DNA of 42,099 nucleotides. Source: Methyloceanibacter sp. Its GTDB lineage: Bacteria; Pseudomonadota; Alphaproteobacteria; Rhizobiales; Methyloligellaceae. This document shows, piece after piece, positions 9,293-17,613 of this stretch (positions are counted from its first letter, which is position 1; every line of letters starts with the position of its first letter). Both the position numbers and the translations under genes were made by a program. The stretch spans positions 1 to 42,099 of the forward strand of contig JASJEH010000020.1 in NCBI GenBank assembly GCA_030064755.1, given 5' to 3'. The notes beneath the pieces are model-generated. The model ran no database searches, was not told the origin of the DNA, and worked only from the letters and a program-made list of their open reading frames with translations.

Positions 9293-10036
9293 CTATATGT
9301 TCAGGGTGTCGCTCTTCGTGCACAAAGCGCCAACGTCATAGGTAAAGATACGTGTCGCCAGCGATTGGCTGAGCGAAAACAGCGACCGGCGCACAGCAAA
9401 CTTAAAGAGAGCTACCAATGCAGGAGACTGGAAACGATGAACCGCATAAGCCTGGTCGTAAACTCGAAACTGGTCGACTGCTAACCCCGAGGTCTCCAAC
9501 GTCAGAACAAAAGAGTGCGGCGTGTACGAATTTATGTGACCGATGTCGAGCGAAGTCTGTAGGGCACTGGTTGACGTGCGAAGATGCAGTTCACATGGGA
9601 CCTCGACGTATACGAGTTTTTTTGAAACGCGACGCAACTCGGACAGAAAAGGTCGCTCGTGCGTGACGTGCTCGAGGACATGTGTCGCGTAAACTAGATC
9701 GAATTCTTCGTCATCGAACGGAATAGTGACGCCGTCGTACCCACTTAGTCGGACACGCCCGTCGACCGTCTCTCTCTCTACAGATCGCTCAGTTCCAATT
9801 TCGATACCAGTGAACTGTGGTGTCGTCCAATGCCTTGCAAGTTCCCGCAGGACGTCTCCGGTTCCACTCCCTACCTCCAGTACACTGACGATCTGACTCT
9901 CGTTGGATTTACAGATCTCCGCTATATGGTTGGCCTTATAGCGAGAAGAAAGCTCACGCCAATCGCGCATCCGTTGATCATACGGCTGCGAATACAACGC
10001 ACCCAAATCTGGAACGACGAATTTGGGGGGTCTCAA
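9293..10036 (-). CDS. Class I SAM-dependent methyltransferase (Methyltransf_11 type)
   Basis: The protein is 247 residues from TTG at 10036. AGGAGG lies six bases upstream of this TTG, whereas it abuts the ATG two codons earlier (10042), so the TTG is preferred. Motif I (LEVGSGTGD, residues 53-61), an acidic residue ending beta-2 (GIEIG) and the FDLVYATHVLEHV post-motif identify a Rossmann-fold SAM methyltransferase. The His after LE suggests the small-molecule/sugar subgroup. It sits between the efflux operon and export genes, so it may methylate a glycan or lipid-linked sugar. The DNA reads as somewhat AT-richer than its surroundings and is flanked by about 190 and 250 non-coding bases, which may mean separate acquisition. 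No partner gene is adjacent in its direction except the export lipoprotein upstream. Confidence 0.85.
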   Translation of the reverse strand: MRPPKFVVPDLGALYSQPYDQRMRDWRELSSRYKANHIAEICKSNESQIVSVLEVGSGTGDVLRELARHWTTPQFTGIEIGTERSVERETVDGRVRLSGYDGVTIPFDDEEFDLVYATHVLEHVTHERPFLSELRRVSKKLVYVEVPCELHLRTSTSALQTSLDIGHINSYTPHSFVLTLETSGLAVDQFRVYDQAYAVHRFQSPALVALFKFAVRRSLFSLSQSLATRIFTYDVGALCTKSDTLNI

Positions 10037-10287
10037 GGGCATCCTCCTTCTCGGCAACGGGTGAGGCAGAATTGGCGCGCCAAACGGTATGTCCAGCAGG
10101 ACCATTTGTCATCCTTGAAGGATATGAACTCGCGCTTGTGCGAGAGAGTGCGTCTCGCTGCCATAAGGATGGCGTGCACGTGCCGAAAGAGCCCGCCGAT
10201 TGGCGCGCGCATGCAGTGGAGTATTCGAAAGTTCGAGCTCACGGGAATCGGAAGCCTTGAGGAGGAGTGCCGATCTCCCTCTGAGCT

Positions 10288-10959
10288 TTAGAACAGGCGT
10301 TGGAGGACGTAAATAGTGTCGCCTGGCTGGACGGGGTAGTCGGTTGGGACCATGACGGTTGACATGACGCCGTCGAATTTCCGGGTGAGGCGGACGAAGC
10401 GTTTTTTGGCGCGCGGTGTATACCCTTCAGCGATGGCGACGGCGTTCTCGACGGTGAGGCCCTGAGCGTAGGGATATTGGCCTGGGCGGTCGACCTGCCC
10501 GAGGATGTAGAAGGGCCGGTAGGTGACGACCTCGGCGGTGACTTTCGGATCCTTGATGTATTGGGTGCGCAAGCGCCGGGCGACTTGGCGCCCGAGCTCC
10601 GCGGCGGTCAGCCCGCGGGCGCGGACTTGCCCGATCAGCGGGAAGGAGACGGTTCCGGAGGCTGAGACGGTATAAACGTTCGAGAGGTTCTGCTGTCCGA
10701 ACACGATGATGCGGACGCGGTCGCCCGAATCGAGCGTGTAGTTGGCATGGGGCACGACGGGCACACCCGGCGGCGCGCGGCCGGCGCCTGGCGGGTAGGC
10801 TTCGCCGGGTCCAGGCAGGGGCGCGGGCGTTGAAAGAGCAAGGTCTGGCGTTCTTAAGCCTGGGATCGCGCCGCCCTTACACCCCGACAAGCCGCAGGCC
10901 ATGAGGACCAGCAACAGGGTGAGAACTTTGGCGCTGACCGTGATACGGCACGTGGTCAT
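10288..10959 (-). CDS. Wza/GumB-type polysaccharide export lipoprotein
   Basis: This 223-residue protein starts at ATG 10959, preceded by TGGAG. It has a lipoprotein signal with lipobox LSGC (Cys27). A proline-rich stretch is followed by the Poly_export domain (DSGDRVRIIVFGQ through KDPKVTAEVV, about 70-150) and one SLBB domain (YILGQVDRPGQYPY onward, about 155-215). It is short compared with E. coli Wza (about 380 residues) and more like GumB or ExoF-type outer-membrane export proteins of rhizobia. It would form the outer-membrane exit for an exopolysaccharide. It is divergent from the Wzz-type gene, sharing a 205-base control region, as is common for such partners. Confidence 0.92.
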   Translation of the reverse strand: MTTCRITVSAKVLTLLLVLMACGLSGCKGGAIPGLRTPDLALSTPAPLPGPGEAYPPGAGRAPPGVPVVPHANYTLDSGDRVRIIVFGQQNLSNVYTVSASGTVSFPLIGQVRARGLTAAELGRQVARRLRTQYIKDPKVTAEVVTYRPFYILGQVDRPGQYPYAQGLTVENAVAIAEGYTPRAKKRFVRLTRKFDGVMSTVMVPTDYPVQPGDTIYVLQRLF

Positions 10960-11164
10960 TGAGCGGCTCCAGGACTTCGATACGTCCCGAACCTACCCCC
11001 GCCATGGTTAATAAATGCTGAGTTGCCGTGCCGTAATGAACTGCTTCACTATTGGTATGCGCAGGCGGCGTTCGCCCTCAAGCGTTGCGGCGCTTAAAGC
11101 TTTGGTTACGGCAATCTGCGCTTATTGCTAATGAATAGTTGATTCTAAAGACGAGTCCGGAATC
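10960..11164. promoter_or_regulatory. Divergent control region of the export lipoprotein and Wzz-type genes
   Basis: These 205 bases separate two divergent polysaccharide genes and are AT-richer than the flanking coding DNA. A separated inverted repeat is visible: TTGCCGT at 11023-11029, overlapping GCCGTAA, and TTACGGCAA at 11106-11114. AT-rich patches lie at 11007-11016 and 11121-11152. No promoter could be assigned with confidence. A shared regulator-binding site is plausible but unproven. Confidence 0.35.
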
Positions 11165-14100
11165 GTGACGAATTCCTCAAGCGTACCGCCTGCCGACGAT
11201 ATCGATATGAGAAGCCTTGGCGCGGCGCTCTGGCGGGCCAAGGGACGGATCGTCGCCCTGTCGCTTCTCGCGGGCGCGATCACGTTCATTGCGCTGTCGA
11301 TGATGCGGCCGCTCTACACCTCCGAAGCACGCATCCTTGTGCAGAATGAGGAAACCGCATTCACAAGGCCGACGGCGGAGCAGGGAATCGCCAACTATCG
11401 CACAGCCCTCGACGAACAGGCGGTTCAAAGCCAAGTTCAGGTTCTCAACTCGCGCGACCTAATTCTGAAGGTTGTGAGAGATCTCGATCTTACACAGAAC
11501 GCTGACTTCACCCGTGATGCGAGCGGCAACCCCGTCGAACGGCTCCTAAAGGCGACCGGCCTGCTCGGCTGGTCGCAAGAATCACAGGAGGAGCGCGCCG
11601 CCAATGCCCTGGCTGAGCACCTCGATGTGTATCAGCTCTCGAACTCGTCCGTGATCGCGATCGAATACACGTCGGGCGATCCGCAGCTTGCAGCCCAGAT
11701 CGCCAACGAATTGGCGGACGTCTATATCAACTGGCAGCGCGACGCGAAGATTGAACAAACCAAAGACGCCACGGCCTGGCTCGACGCTCAGATCAAGGCA
11801 CTGCGGACGGCGACGGCCGAGTCCGAGGAGGCGGTAGAGGCCTACAAAGCCTCGGAGGGTCTCTACGCCGGCAGCAACAACGTCACCCTCAATGCGCAGC
11901 AGCTCTCGGAACTCAACAGCCAGCTGATCCTTGCAGAGGCCCAAGAATCGGAAGCCCAGGCCCGGGCCAAGCTGATCAAGAAGATGCTGGCGGCGCGTGG
12001 CGATATCGATGCAACGCCAGAAGTTCTGAATTCCCCGCTCATTATCAATCTCGTCGAACAGCGGGTCCTGGTTCAACGCCAGCTCGCGGAGCTATCGGCA
12101 ACACTGTTGCCGTCTCATCCACGGATCCAGCAACTGAGATCCGAGCTTTCCGACGTGCGTGCTCAAATCCGCACCGAAGCGCAGAAGGTGGTCAGGAGCC
12201 TCGAGAACCAGGCGCAAATCGCGGCTGCCCGCGAGTCATCTTTGCGGGCAAGCCTCAATGATGCGAAGAGCCGGACTGCAGGTCAGTCCGATGCGCAAGT
12301 CAAGCTGCGTGCGCTGGAACGGGAGGCGAAGGCCAATCGCGACCTTTTGGAGTCGTATCTAGCACGCTATCGCGATGCGTCCGCCCGCCACGACGTTGGT
12401 GCCGTGCCAGCACAGGCAGCAATCGTTTCGCGCGCTCACTCACCGGTATTGCCGTCCTTCCCGCGTCGCGGCCCCATGACGTTGCTGATCACCGCGGCGG
12501 CATTCCTGCTGGCCATCGGCACCGTGCTCGCGAAGGCGATCATCGTTAGCGATGTGCCGCAGCGGTCGCGCGTACCGGCGGCGCCTCATGAGCCCGACGA
12601 ACTCGTGCCCAGCGAACCCGAGTACATGTCGCGTGCCGAGATGCTGGCGCTCAGTAGGATGAGCGGTTCAGGGTCCAATCCGCCACGGTCAAGCGTCGCA
12701 GGCCCAAACGCGAAGCCCGGCGTCGAGAGCCACCCGAAATCCGCGAGTCACCAGAAATCCCAGAGTCACCAAAAATCGGAAGGGCGGCCGAAACGCAGGC
12801 TGCGGAAGCGTCCCGCCGCTACAATGCGAAACACACAGCAGAACGCCCCGGCGCCTGCGCAGCCGTCACCTGTGGAAGCGGCGGCAAAGCCTGAACGGCA
12901 ACCTGAAGCCTCAAAGCGCGCCGATGCTGGTCCTCCAATGAACGCGCCAAAGGAATTGCCTGCGCGCAAAGAAGTTCCCGCGGAGCCGACATCCACGAAG
13001 CCGGCATCCAAGAAGCCGACATTGCCGGTCGTGACAGAAGCACCGGCTCCAAAAGCAAAACCAGACCTGCCGCCGAAGCCAATGGAGTCTGAGGCGGATT
13101 CCAAAAAAGCCGCAAATGCGACGCCGCCTCCCAAGGAAAGGAAATCCGTATGGCGCGCCACGAAACCCGCGAAGCGTCCATCGTGGCTCGCAGTCAGTGA
13201 ACCCCGCAGCAAGACCCTCGATACGCCTAAATCCGAAGAACTGAAGCAAGAGGATCCCAAGCTGACGGTAGAGAAGCCTGCGACGAAGGAAGCAGCACCG
13301 AAAGCCGCCGAGAAGCCAAGCACTGAGTCTGCAGCCCCCCAAAACGGTGCGCCGAAGCTTCCTGCAAAGGCGGCTGAGGGCCCAAGCTCTGCTTCTTCAG
13401 CCCGCGAGAAGGCCACCCCGAGACCTGCTGAAGAACCCAAATCAGCGCAGGAAACAGCCTCTACTCGCGAAGAAAAACCTGCCGGATCTCAGTCCTCCAA
13501 CAACATCGCTAAGTCCACCAGCAAAGAGACAAGCGTTGCGCCAGAGCCGAAGAAGGACACCAAAAGTGACAAAGCCGGTGTTCTTGCCGCCCTGGCTGCC
13601 CCCGCCGTCGCGACAGCTGCAAAAGCGGTCTTGTCCAAGCCCAAATCAAAGAACTCTGACAATGAAGAGGCCGCCAAAGAAGTGTCAACGCCGGACGCCG
13701 CTCCCCAAGTAGAGCAGACCAACCAAGTGAAGCAGACCAGCGAAGACTCCAATAAGTCGCCGACGGGAGAGGGCGGTGATCAACCGGTCTCGTCCTCGTC
13801 CATGGGCTTCATTCAACGCATTCGTCAGGACGTCATCAAGAAGAGCGAGGCAGAGCGCGCCACGGTAGAAGCGAAGAGTCGTACAGCGGGTTTTCTTGAC
13901 CGCTTGCGAGGCAAGAACGCCAAATCCTCCAAAGCTGACAAGTCCCCCAAGGCCGAGAAGTCCCCTAAGAGGGAAGTGCGGGATGAAGTAGGTCCCGCGG
14001 TAGCAGCCAATCCGATCGCCAATAAGCAAGCTCAGGAGAACGAGATAGCACCCCTTAGCCCCAACGATCTCCGCCACTATCTGACTCAGCGAATTGCCGC

Positions 14101-14788
14101 ATCTGATGGTCTGGATGACTCAGAGCGGGCTGCGGAATCAGACGCAGATGCGGAAGAACTCGGGCCGGTCATTGGGTCGCTGGAGGAAGTCGTCGACACT
14201 ATCGTGGAGAGTTCGACGGGGGGTCTTCCGCGCACGATGCTCGTCGCGGGTCTATCGTCACGGGCCCAATCACCTGAAGCGGCCATCGGCATCGCGCGTG
14301 ACCTGGCTCGGCGCAACGAGCAGGTTGCTCTGGTGGACTTGGCCAGGGGCGCCGCCGTGGTTTCCGGCCGGTTGAACATGCAGCGTATCCCCGGCTTTTC
14401 GGACCTTGCGGCGGGCGCGGTGGACTTCGCTGACGTCATCAAGCTGGACGACGAGACGGCGCTTCAGGTTATCCCTGCTGGAAACCCCATGCTGAATGAT
14501 GACGAGGATGCTCCCGATAACTTCATGCGAGTTTTCGAGGCGCTTACGCAAACCTATGACTGCGTTGTTTTGCACGCCGACATGGTTGCGATTGAACATT
14601 TGATGCCCGCGCTGAAATTCGAGTTGCCCGTCGCAGTAGCGGTACTCCCACCAAAGGCCCGACCTGCTGACGAGCGCGAGTCGCTTTCAACGGTTCAACG
14701 CCTGGGATGTCCGGTGGTGGTCTACGGCACCACAGGGAAGCATAAGCAACGCCGTTTCTCCCTATTCGGCCGCAAGGTGGCCGTCTAG
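11165..14788 (+). CDS. Wzz/GumC-type chain-length protein with about 520-residue disordered linker and degenerate BY-kinase domain
   Basis: This 1207-residue protein starts at GTG 11165. Residues 10-110 are a Wzz domain with TM1 at about 27-47. Long coiled-coil regions follow (about 190-410), then a GNVR-like segment and TM2 at about 436-460. In normal BY-kinases (ExoP, Wzc) the ATPase follows at once. Here about 460-985 is a low-complexity Ala/Lys/Pro/Glu/Ser linker, including SHQKS repeats. It is followed at about 1000-1205 by a P-loop-like fold whose motifs are damaged: the Walker A position reads GLSSRAQSPEA with no GKS/T, Walker A' survives as ALVDLARG (Asp1058), and the Walker B position is YDCVVLHAD (1131-1139). 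There is no C-terminal tyrosine cluster. It probably controls chain length with the divergent export lipoprotein but is unlikely to bind ATP normally. Confidence 0.88.
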   Translation: MTNSSSVPPADDIDMRSLGAALWRAKGRIVALSLLAGAITFIALSMMRPLYTSEARILVQNEETAFTRPTAEQGIANYRTALDEQAVQSQVQVLNSRDLILKVVRDLDLTQNADFTRDASGNPVERLLKATGLLGWSQESQEERAANALAEHLDVYQLSNSSVIAIEYTSGDPQLAAQIANELADVYINWQRDAKIEQTKDATAWLDAQIKALRTATAESEEAVEAYKASEGLYAGSNNVTLNAQQLSELNSQLILAEAQESEAQARAKLIKKMLAARGDIDATPEVLNSPLIINLVEQRVLVQRQLAELSATLLPSHPRIQQLRSELSDVRAQIRTEAQKVVRSLENQAQIAAARESSLRASLNDAKSRTAGQSDAQVKLRALEREAKANRDLLESYLARYRDASARHDVGAVPAQAAIVSRAHSPVLPSFPRRGPMTLLITAAAFLLAIGTVLAKAIIVSDVPQRSRVPAAPHEPDELVPSEPEYMSRAEMLALSRMSGSGSNPPRSSVAGPNAKPGVESHPKSASHQKSQSHQKSEGRPKRRLRKRPAATMRNTQQNAPAPAQPSPVEAAAKPERQPEASKRADAGPPMNAPKELPARKEVPAEPTSTKPASKKPTLPVVTEAPAPKAKPDLPPKPMESEADSKKAANATPPPKERKSVWRATKPAKRPSWLAVSEPRSKTLDTPKSEELKQEDPKLTVEKPATKEAAPKAAEKPSTESAAPQNGAPKLPAKAAEGPSSASSAREKATPRPAEEPKSAQETASTREEKPAGSQSSNNIAKSTSKETSVAPEPKKDTKSDKAGVLAALAAPAVATAAKAVLSKPKSKNSDNEEAAKEVSTPDAAPQVEQTNQVKQTSEDSNKSPTGEGGDQPVSSSSMGFIQRIRQDVIKKSEAERATVEAKSRTAGFLDRLRGKNAKSSKADKSPKAEKSPKREVRDEVGPAVAANPIANKQAQENEIAPLSPNDLRHYLTQRIAASDGLDDSERAAESDADAEELGPVIGSLEEVVDTIVESSTGGLPRTMLVAGLSSRAQSPEAAIGIARDLARRNEQVALVDLARGAAVVSGRLNMQRIPGFSDLAAGAVDFADVIKLDDETALQVIPAGNPMLNDDEDAPDNFMRVFEALTQTYDCVVLHADMVAIEHLMPALKFELPVAVAVLPPKARPADERESLSTVQRLGCPVVVYGTTGKHKQRRFSLFGRKVAV

Positions 14789-14859
14789 CGCAGGGTGCAG
14801 CACGATCACTTAAGCGAGACGTCCGAGAAACAGCAGCGAACTGCAAGACAACATGCGCG

Positions 14860-16095
14860 TTAGGATGCGCGTTCCACCGCGCCACGCCCGAAAGACCTCC
14901 GCACCTTCTGAGCCAAGGCCCAAAGCCGCGGACTGGATTTGATCGAGCGCTTGATCATACCCTTCACCGCGTACGGCACCGACAAGGCAAGCCCCTGCGG
15001 CTTCAATGGGACGAAATTGTCGAACAACGAATAGGTCACAGTACTCCACTCGGATTTGTGCCGCGCCGCACCGACCCCGAGATCGAAATAGGCGAGTCCA
15101 GCACGGCAAGCATCTTCAATCTCGTATCGAAGGAGCTGTGCGCCGGGCGACTGCCGCTGAAAAGGCGTTTCCGCCAGCGACGAAAGCAAGATGTTCATCC
15201 GGCCATGGGTGACCGTCCCGGAGAACGTTGCCAGTATCTCATCGTCCAATGCGACGAAGCCTAGATGTAGCCGGCTTGGGCTTTCCTCCGGCAGTAGAGC
15301 CAGTTTCGTGTAGAAGGCACGCGCCGCCGGCGTGAAGACATCGGTCACGCCCATCGCTGCAAACTGCGATGCCTTTTGAGTGAAGAAGGCCTCAAGGACA
15401 TCGCGTTTTTCCGCGGCGCTTTTGGCCCATCCATACTTCAGCGCGCCTGCCTCGCGAAGCCGACGCTCTTTCCTAAGAAGACCCTGCCGCGCACGTTTTT
15501 TGAAGCGGCTATGGTAGAGTGCATCGTAGTCACCGAGCTCAACGGCGTAGCCACTATTCGGCGCAGCCTGATGCGACAGGAGCGCGAAGGGGTTGGCGGT
15601 ATCACCCCACGAAAATGGCTGCGCTTCCAAGGCCGCGACGGACGCATCGACCCAGCGCCCCACTTCGTTGAGGACACGCGAAACGTCCGGCTTCGTTAGA
15701 AGGTTGGCAAAGTCAGGCCGGAACAAACCAAACAGATAGTTCGTATGGTCCTGGCTCAGCCAAGTCAGGACCGTAAGCCCGGCGACGGTTTTGGTTTCGA
15801 AAGGCAGCAGAAACTCAACTTGGCCGCTCTGCCCATAACCAACCGCGACCAACGGCTTGCGGCCCTCGGGCAAGAGCACATGCTCTGACCAGGCAAGTGC
15901 CCAGTCAAAGGTCTGCCCACTCGTGCAGACGACGGTTTCCTGAATCTCGCGCCAAGAGGGTTCAGCGGACCGAATGTCCGAGGAGAGCCGCATCGAGATT
16001 GGACCGGCGGCAGTCTGGAACGACAGTTCGCCATTCTCCGCCGCTTTCATCTCGGATGCCTCCGTACCCGTCCGTGCTAAAGCGATTGAACTCAT
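14860..16095 (-). CDS. CelD/FemAB-like GNAT-family acyltransferase (Acetyltransf_6)
   Basis: The 411-residue product starts at ATG 16095, with AAAGGT seven bases upstream. The sequence matches the bacterial 'GNAT family / cellulose biosynthesis CelD' group: an N-terminal half with TFDWALAWSEH and LTWLSQDHTNYLFG, then the acyltransferase core with RFKKRARQGLLRKERRLREAG, SRLHLGFVALDDEILATFSG, and the terminal YFDLGVGAARHKSEW block. Relatives occur in exopolysaccharide and exosortase clusters and are thought to acylate or aminoacylate glycans or lipid carriers; the exact reaction is not established. It ends 71 bases from the Wzz-type gene (convergent) and is divergent from the deacetylase gene, so both likely serve polysaccharide modification. 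Confidence 0.83.
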   Translation of the reverse strand: MSSIALARTGTEASEMKAAENGELSFQTAAGPISMRLSSDIRSAEPSWREIQETVVCTSGQTFDWALAWSEHVLLPEGRKPLVAVGYGQSGQVEFLLPFETKTVAGLTVLTWLSQDHTNYLFGLFRPDFANLLTKPDVSRVLNEVGRWVDASVAALEAQPFSWGDTANPFALLSHQAAPNSGYAVELGDYDALYHSRFKKRARQGLLRKERRLREAGALKYGWAKSAAEKRDVLEAFFTQKASQFAAMGVTDVFTPAARAFYTKLALLPEESPSRLHLGFVALDDEILATFSGTVTHGRMNILLSSLAETPFQRQSPGAQLLRYEIEDACRAGLAYFDLGVGAARHKSEWSTVTYSLFDNFVPLKPQGLALSVPYAVKGMIKRSIKSSPRLWALAQKVRRSFGRGAVERAS

Positions 16096-16255
16096 CGATC
16101 GACCTTTTGTACCGCAGGCAGAAGTAGCGCCGCGGGAAGCGTTTGTCCTTCGGCAATTCTTTGGCAAGAAACCGGCGTCAGACTTATCTGAACACACACA
16201 CCAACAATGGCAGAGCGAAGTTAACGCTTGATGCCCAAGAACGGGAACGGGAACT

Positions 16256-17317
16256 ATGGCAAAGGGTAAGGTGGCCATGATGCGCGCCGCGCTCGTCGGG
16301 CTGCATCGTACGGGAGCAGGACGCCTGCTCGCGCCGTTCACGCAAGGGCAGGGGCTGATCTTTACCCTCCATCGCGTAACGCCGGACACCGGTGTGCCGC
16401 GAGGCTTCGCGCCAAACCGAATTCTTGAGGTGAGCCCCGATTTTCTTGGAGCCGTCCTCGATCAAGTCATCGAGGCGGGGCTTGACGTCATAACACTCGA
16501 CGAAGCGGCCGACCGCCTTACCCATGGGGAAGCGGGGCGCTTTGCGTGCTTCACCTTCGATGATGGGTACCGGGACAACCGAGATCACGCATTGCCGTTG
16601 TTCCAAGCGCGTCAGCTCCCCTTCACGCTCTACATTCCGACGGCCTACCCGTCGGGGCAGGGCGAGCTGTGGTGGCTCGCTCTGGAGCAAGCTATCGCTG
16701 CGGCTGCTCGTGAGGTGGAAATCGACCGCGACGGCAGCCCGTGGCAGCTCCCGACGGTAACTGACGCGGACAAGACTCGGACCTACGAGACAATCTATTG
16801 GTGGCTGCGTGAGCTCCCGGAACATCGCATGCGCGCGACAGTCCGATCGCTTGCGGTACGCTATGACATCGATCTAGGCCAGCAATGCCGTAACCTGATC
16901 ATGACATGGGATGAGATACGCGACATCGCCGCGGACCCATTAGTCACCATAGGCGCACATACCAAGGACCACTTTGCGCTAGCAAAGTTGCCAGTCGATG
17001 AGGCGGTGGCGCAAATGCTCGATAGCGCCGACATGCTGGAGGCCGAGCTTGGCAGCCGCCCAGCCCATTTCGCCTATCCCTACGGTGATGCGGGCAGCGC
17101 CGGTGCAAGAGATTTCGCGCTTGCTGAGGGTGCAGGCTTCCGCACGGCAGTGACCACGCGCAAGGGTATGCTCTTTCCGGCGCACAAGGAGCACTTAACC
17201 GCTTTACCGAGGGTGTCGCTGAATGGTGAGTTCCAAAACCTGTCATACACGGCGCTTTATCTGACAGGCGCGCCGTTCGCGATATGGAACGGGTTTCAAC
17301 AGGTCGATGCAGGTTAG
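16256..17317 (+). CDS. Polysaccharide deacetylase (NodB/CE4 family)
   Basis: The 353-residue protein carries the three CE4 motifs: FTFDDGYRDN (Asp102 catalytic base and Asp103 metal ligand), GAHTKDH (His235 and His239, metal ligands) and FAYPYGD near residue 278. It should remove N- or O-acetyl groups from a glycan through a divalent metal. No secretion signal is evident at the N-terminus, which suggests a cytoplasmic or membrane-associated site and a lipid-linked intermediate as substrate. The ATG at 16256 has only GGGAA upstream; ATG 16277, after AAGGTGG, is an alternative start. It is divergent from the GNAT protein, and the pair closes the envelope region before core genes begin. Confidence 0.92.
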   Translation: MAKGKVAMMRAALVGLHRTGAGRLLAPFTQGQGLIFTLHRVTPDTGVPRGFAPNRILEVSPDFLGAVLDQVIEAGLDVITLDEAADRLTHGEAGRFACFTFDDGYRDNRDHALPLFQARQLPFTLYIPTAYPSGQGELWWLALEQAIAAAAREVEIDRDGSPWQLPTVTDADKTRTYETIYWWLRELPEHRMRATVRSLAVRYDIDLGQQCRNLIMTWDEIRDIAADPLVTIGAHTKDHFALAKLPVDEAVAQMLDSADMLEAELGSRPAHFAYPYGDAGSAGARDFALAEGAGFRTAVTTRKGMLFPAHKEHLTALPRVSLNGEFQNLSYTALYLTGAPFAIWNGFQQVDAG

Positions 17318-17337
17318 CCCAGTGAAGGCCAGATAGC

Positions 17338-17541
17338 CTAATCCGGGCGGGCCATCCACCGGATGAGAATCGCTGCGGGGACAACCCAGAGCAATCCGGC
17401 CACCAGGAAATAGATGAACTGAATGACACCGTGCGCTTCCGAAATGCGCCCGGCGCCGATTGAGGCCGCAATCACGATATAGATCGCCAGAAAGACCAAC
17501 AGCACGATCGTGCCAACCAGTGTGCGTAACCGTCGGCTCAT
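17338..17541 (-). CDS. DUF2842 small membrane protein
   Basis: The 67-residue product starts MSRRLRTLVGTIVLLVFLAI at ATG 17541 and has two hydrophobic segments, ending GLLWVVPAAILIRWMARPD. This is the recognisable pattern of the DUF2842 family, found next to ctaA in many Hyphomicrobiales; the function is unknown. Earlier in-frame starts up to 17634 would add a non-hydrophobic leader overlapping the divergent ctaA gene and are not favoured. It is convergent with the deacetylase gene, 20 bases away. Confidence 0.82.
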   Translation of the reverse strand: MSRRLRTLVGTIVLLVFLAIYIVIAASIGAGRISEAHGVIQFIYFLVAGLLWVVPAAILIRWMARPD

Positions 17542-17613
17542 AGCGGCTTGCCGCCGACGTGCCGCAGGGAAGGAGCATTGAGTTCGTCCGAAGAGCCCGC
17601 TATCACCGCATCC

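Noticed and set aside
12766-13712. Open frames on both strands over the linker of the Wzz-type gene
   Set aside because: Low-complexity coding DNA keeps other frames open; the Ala/Gly/Phe-rich or Arg/Pro/Leu-rich products match nothing and lack starts with ribosome sites.
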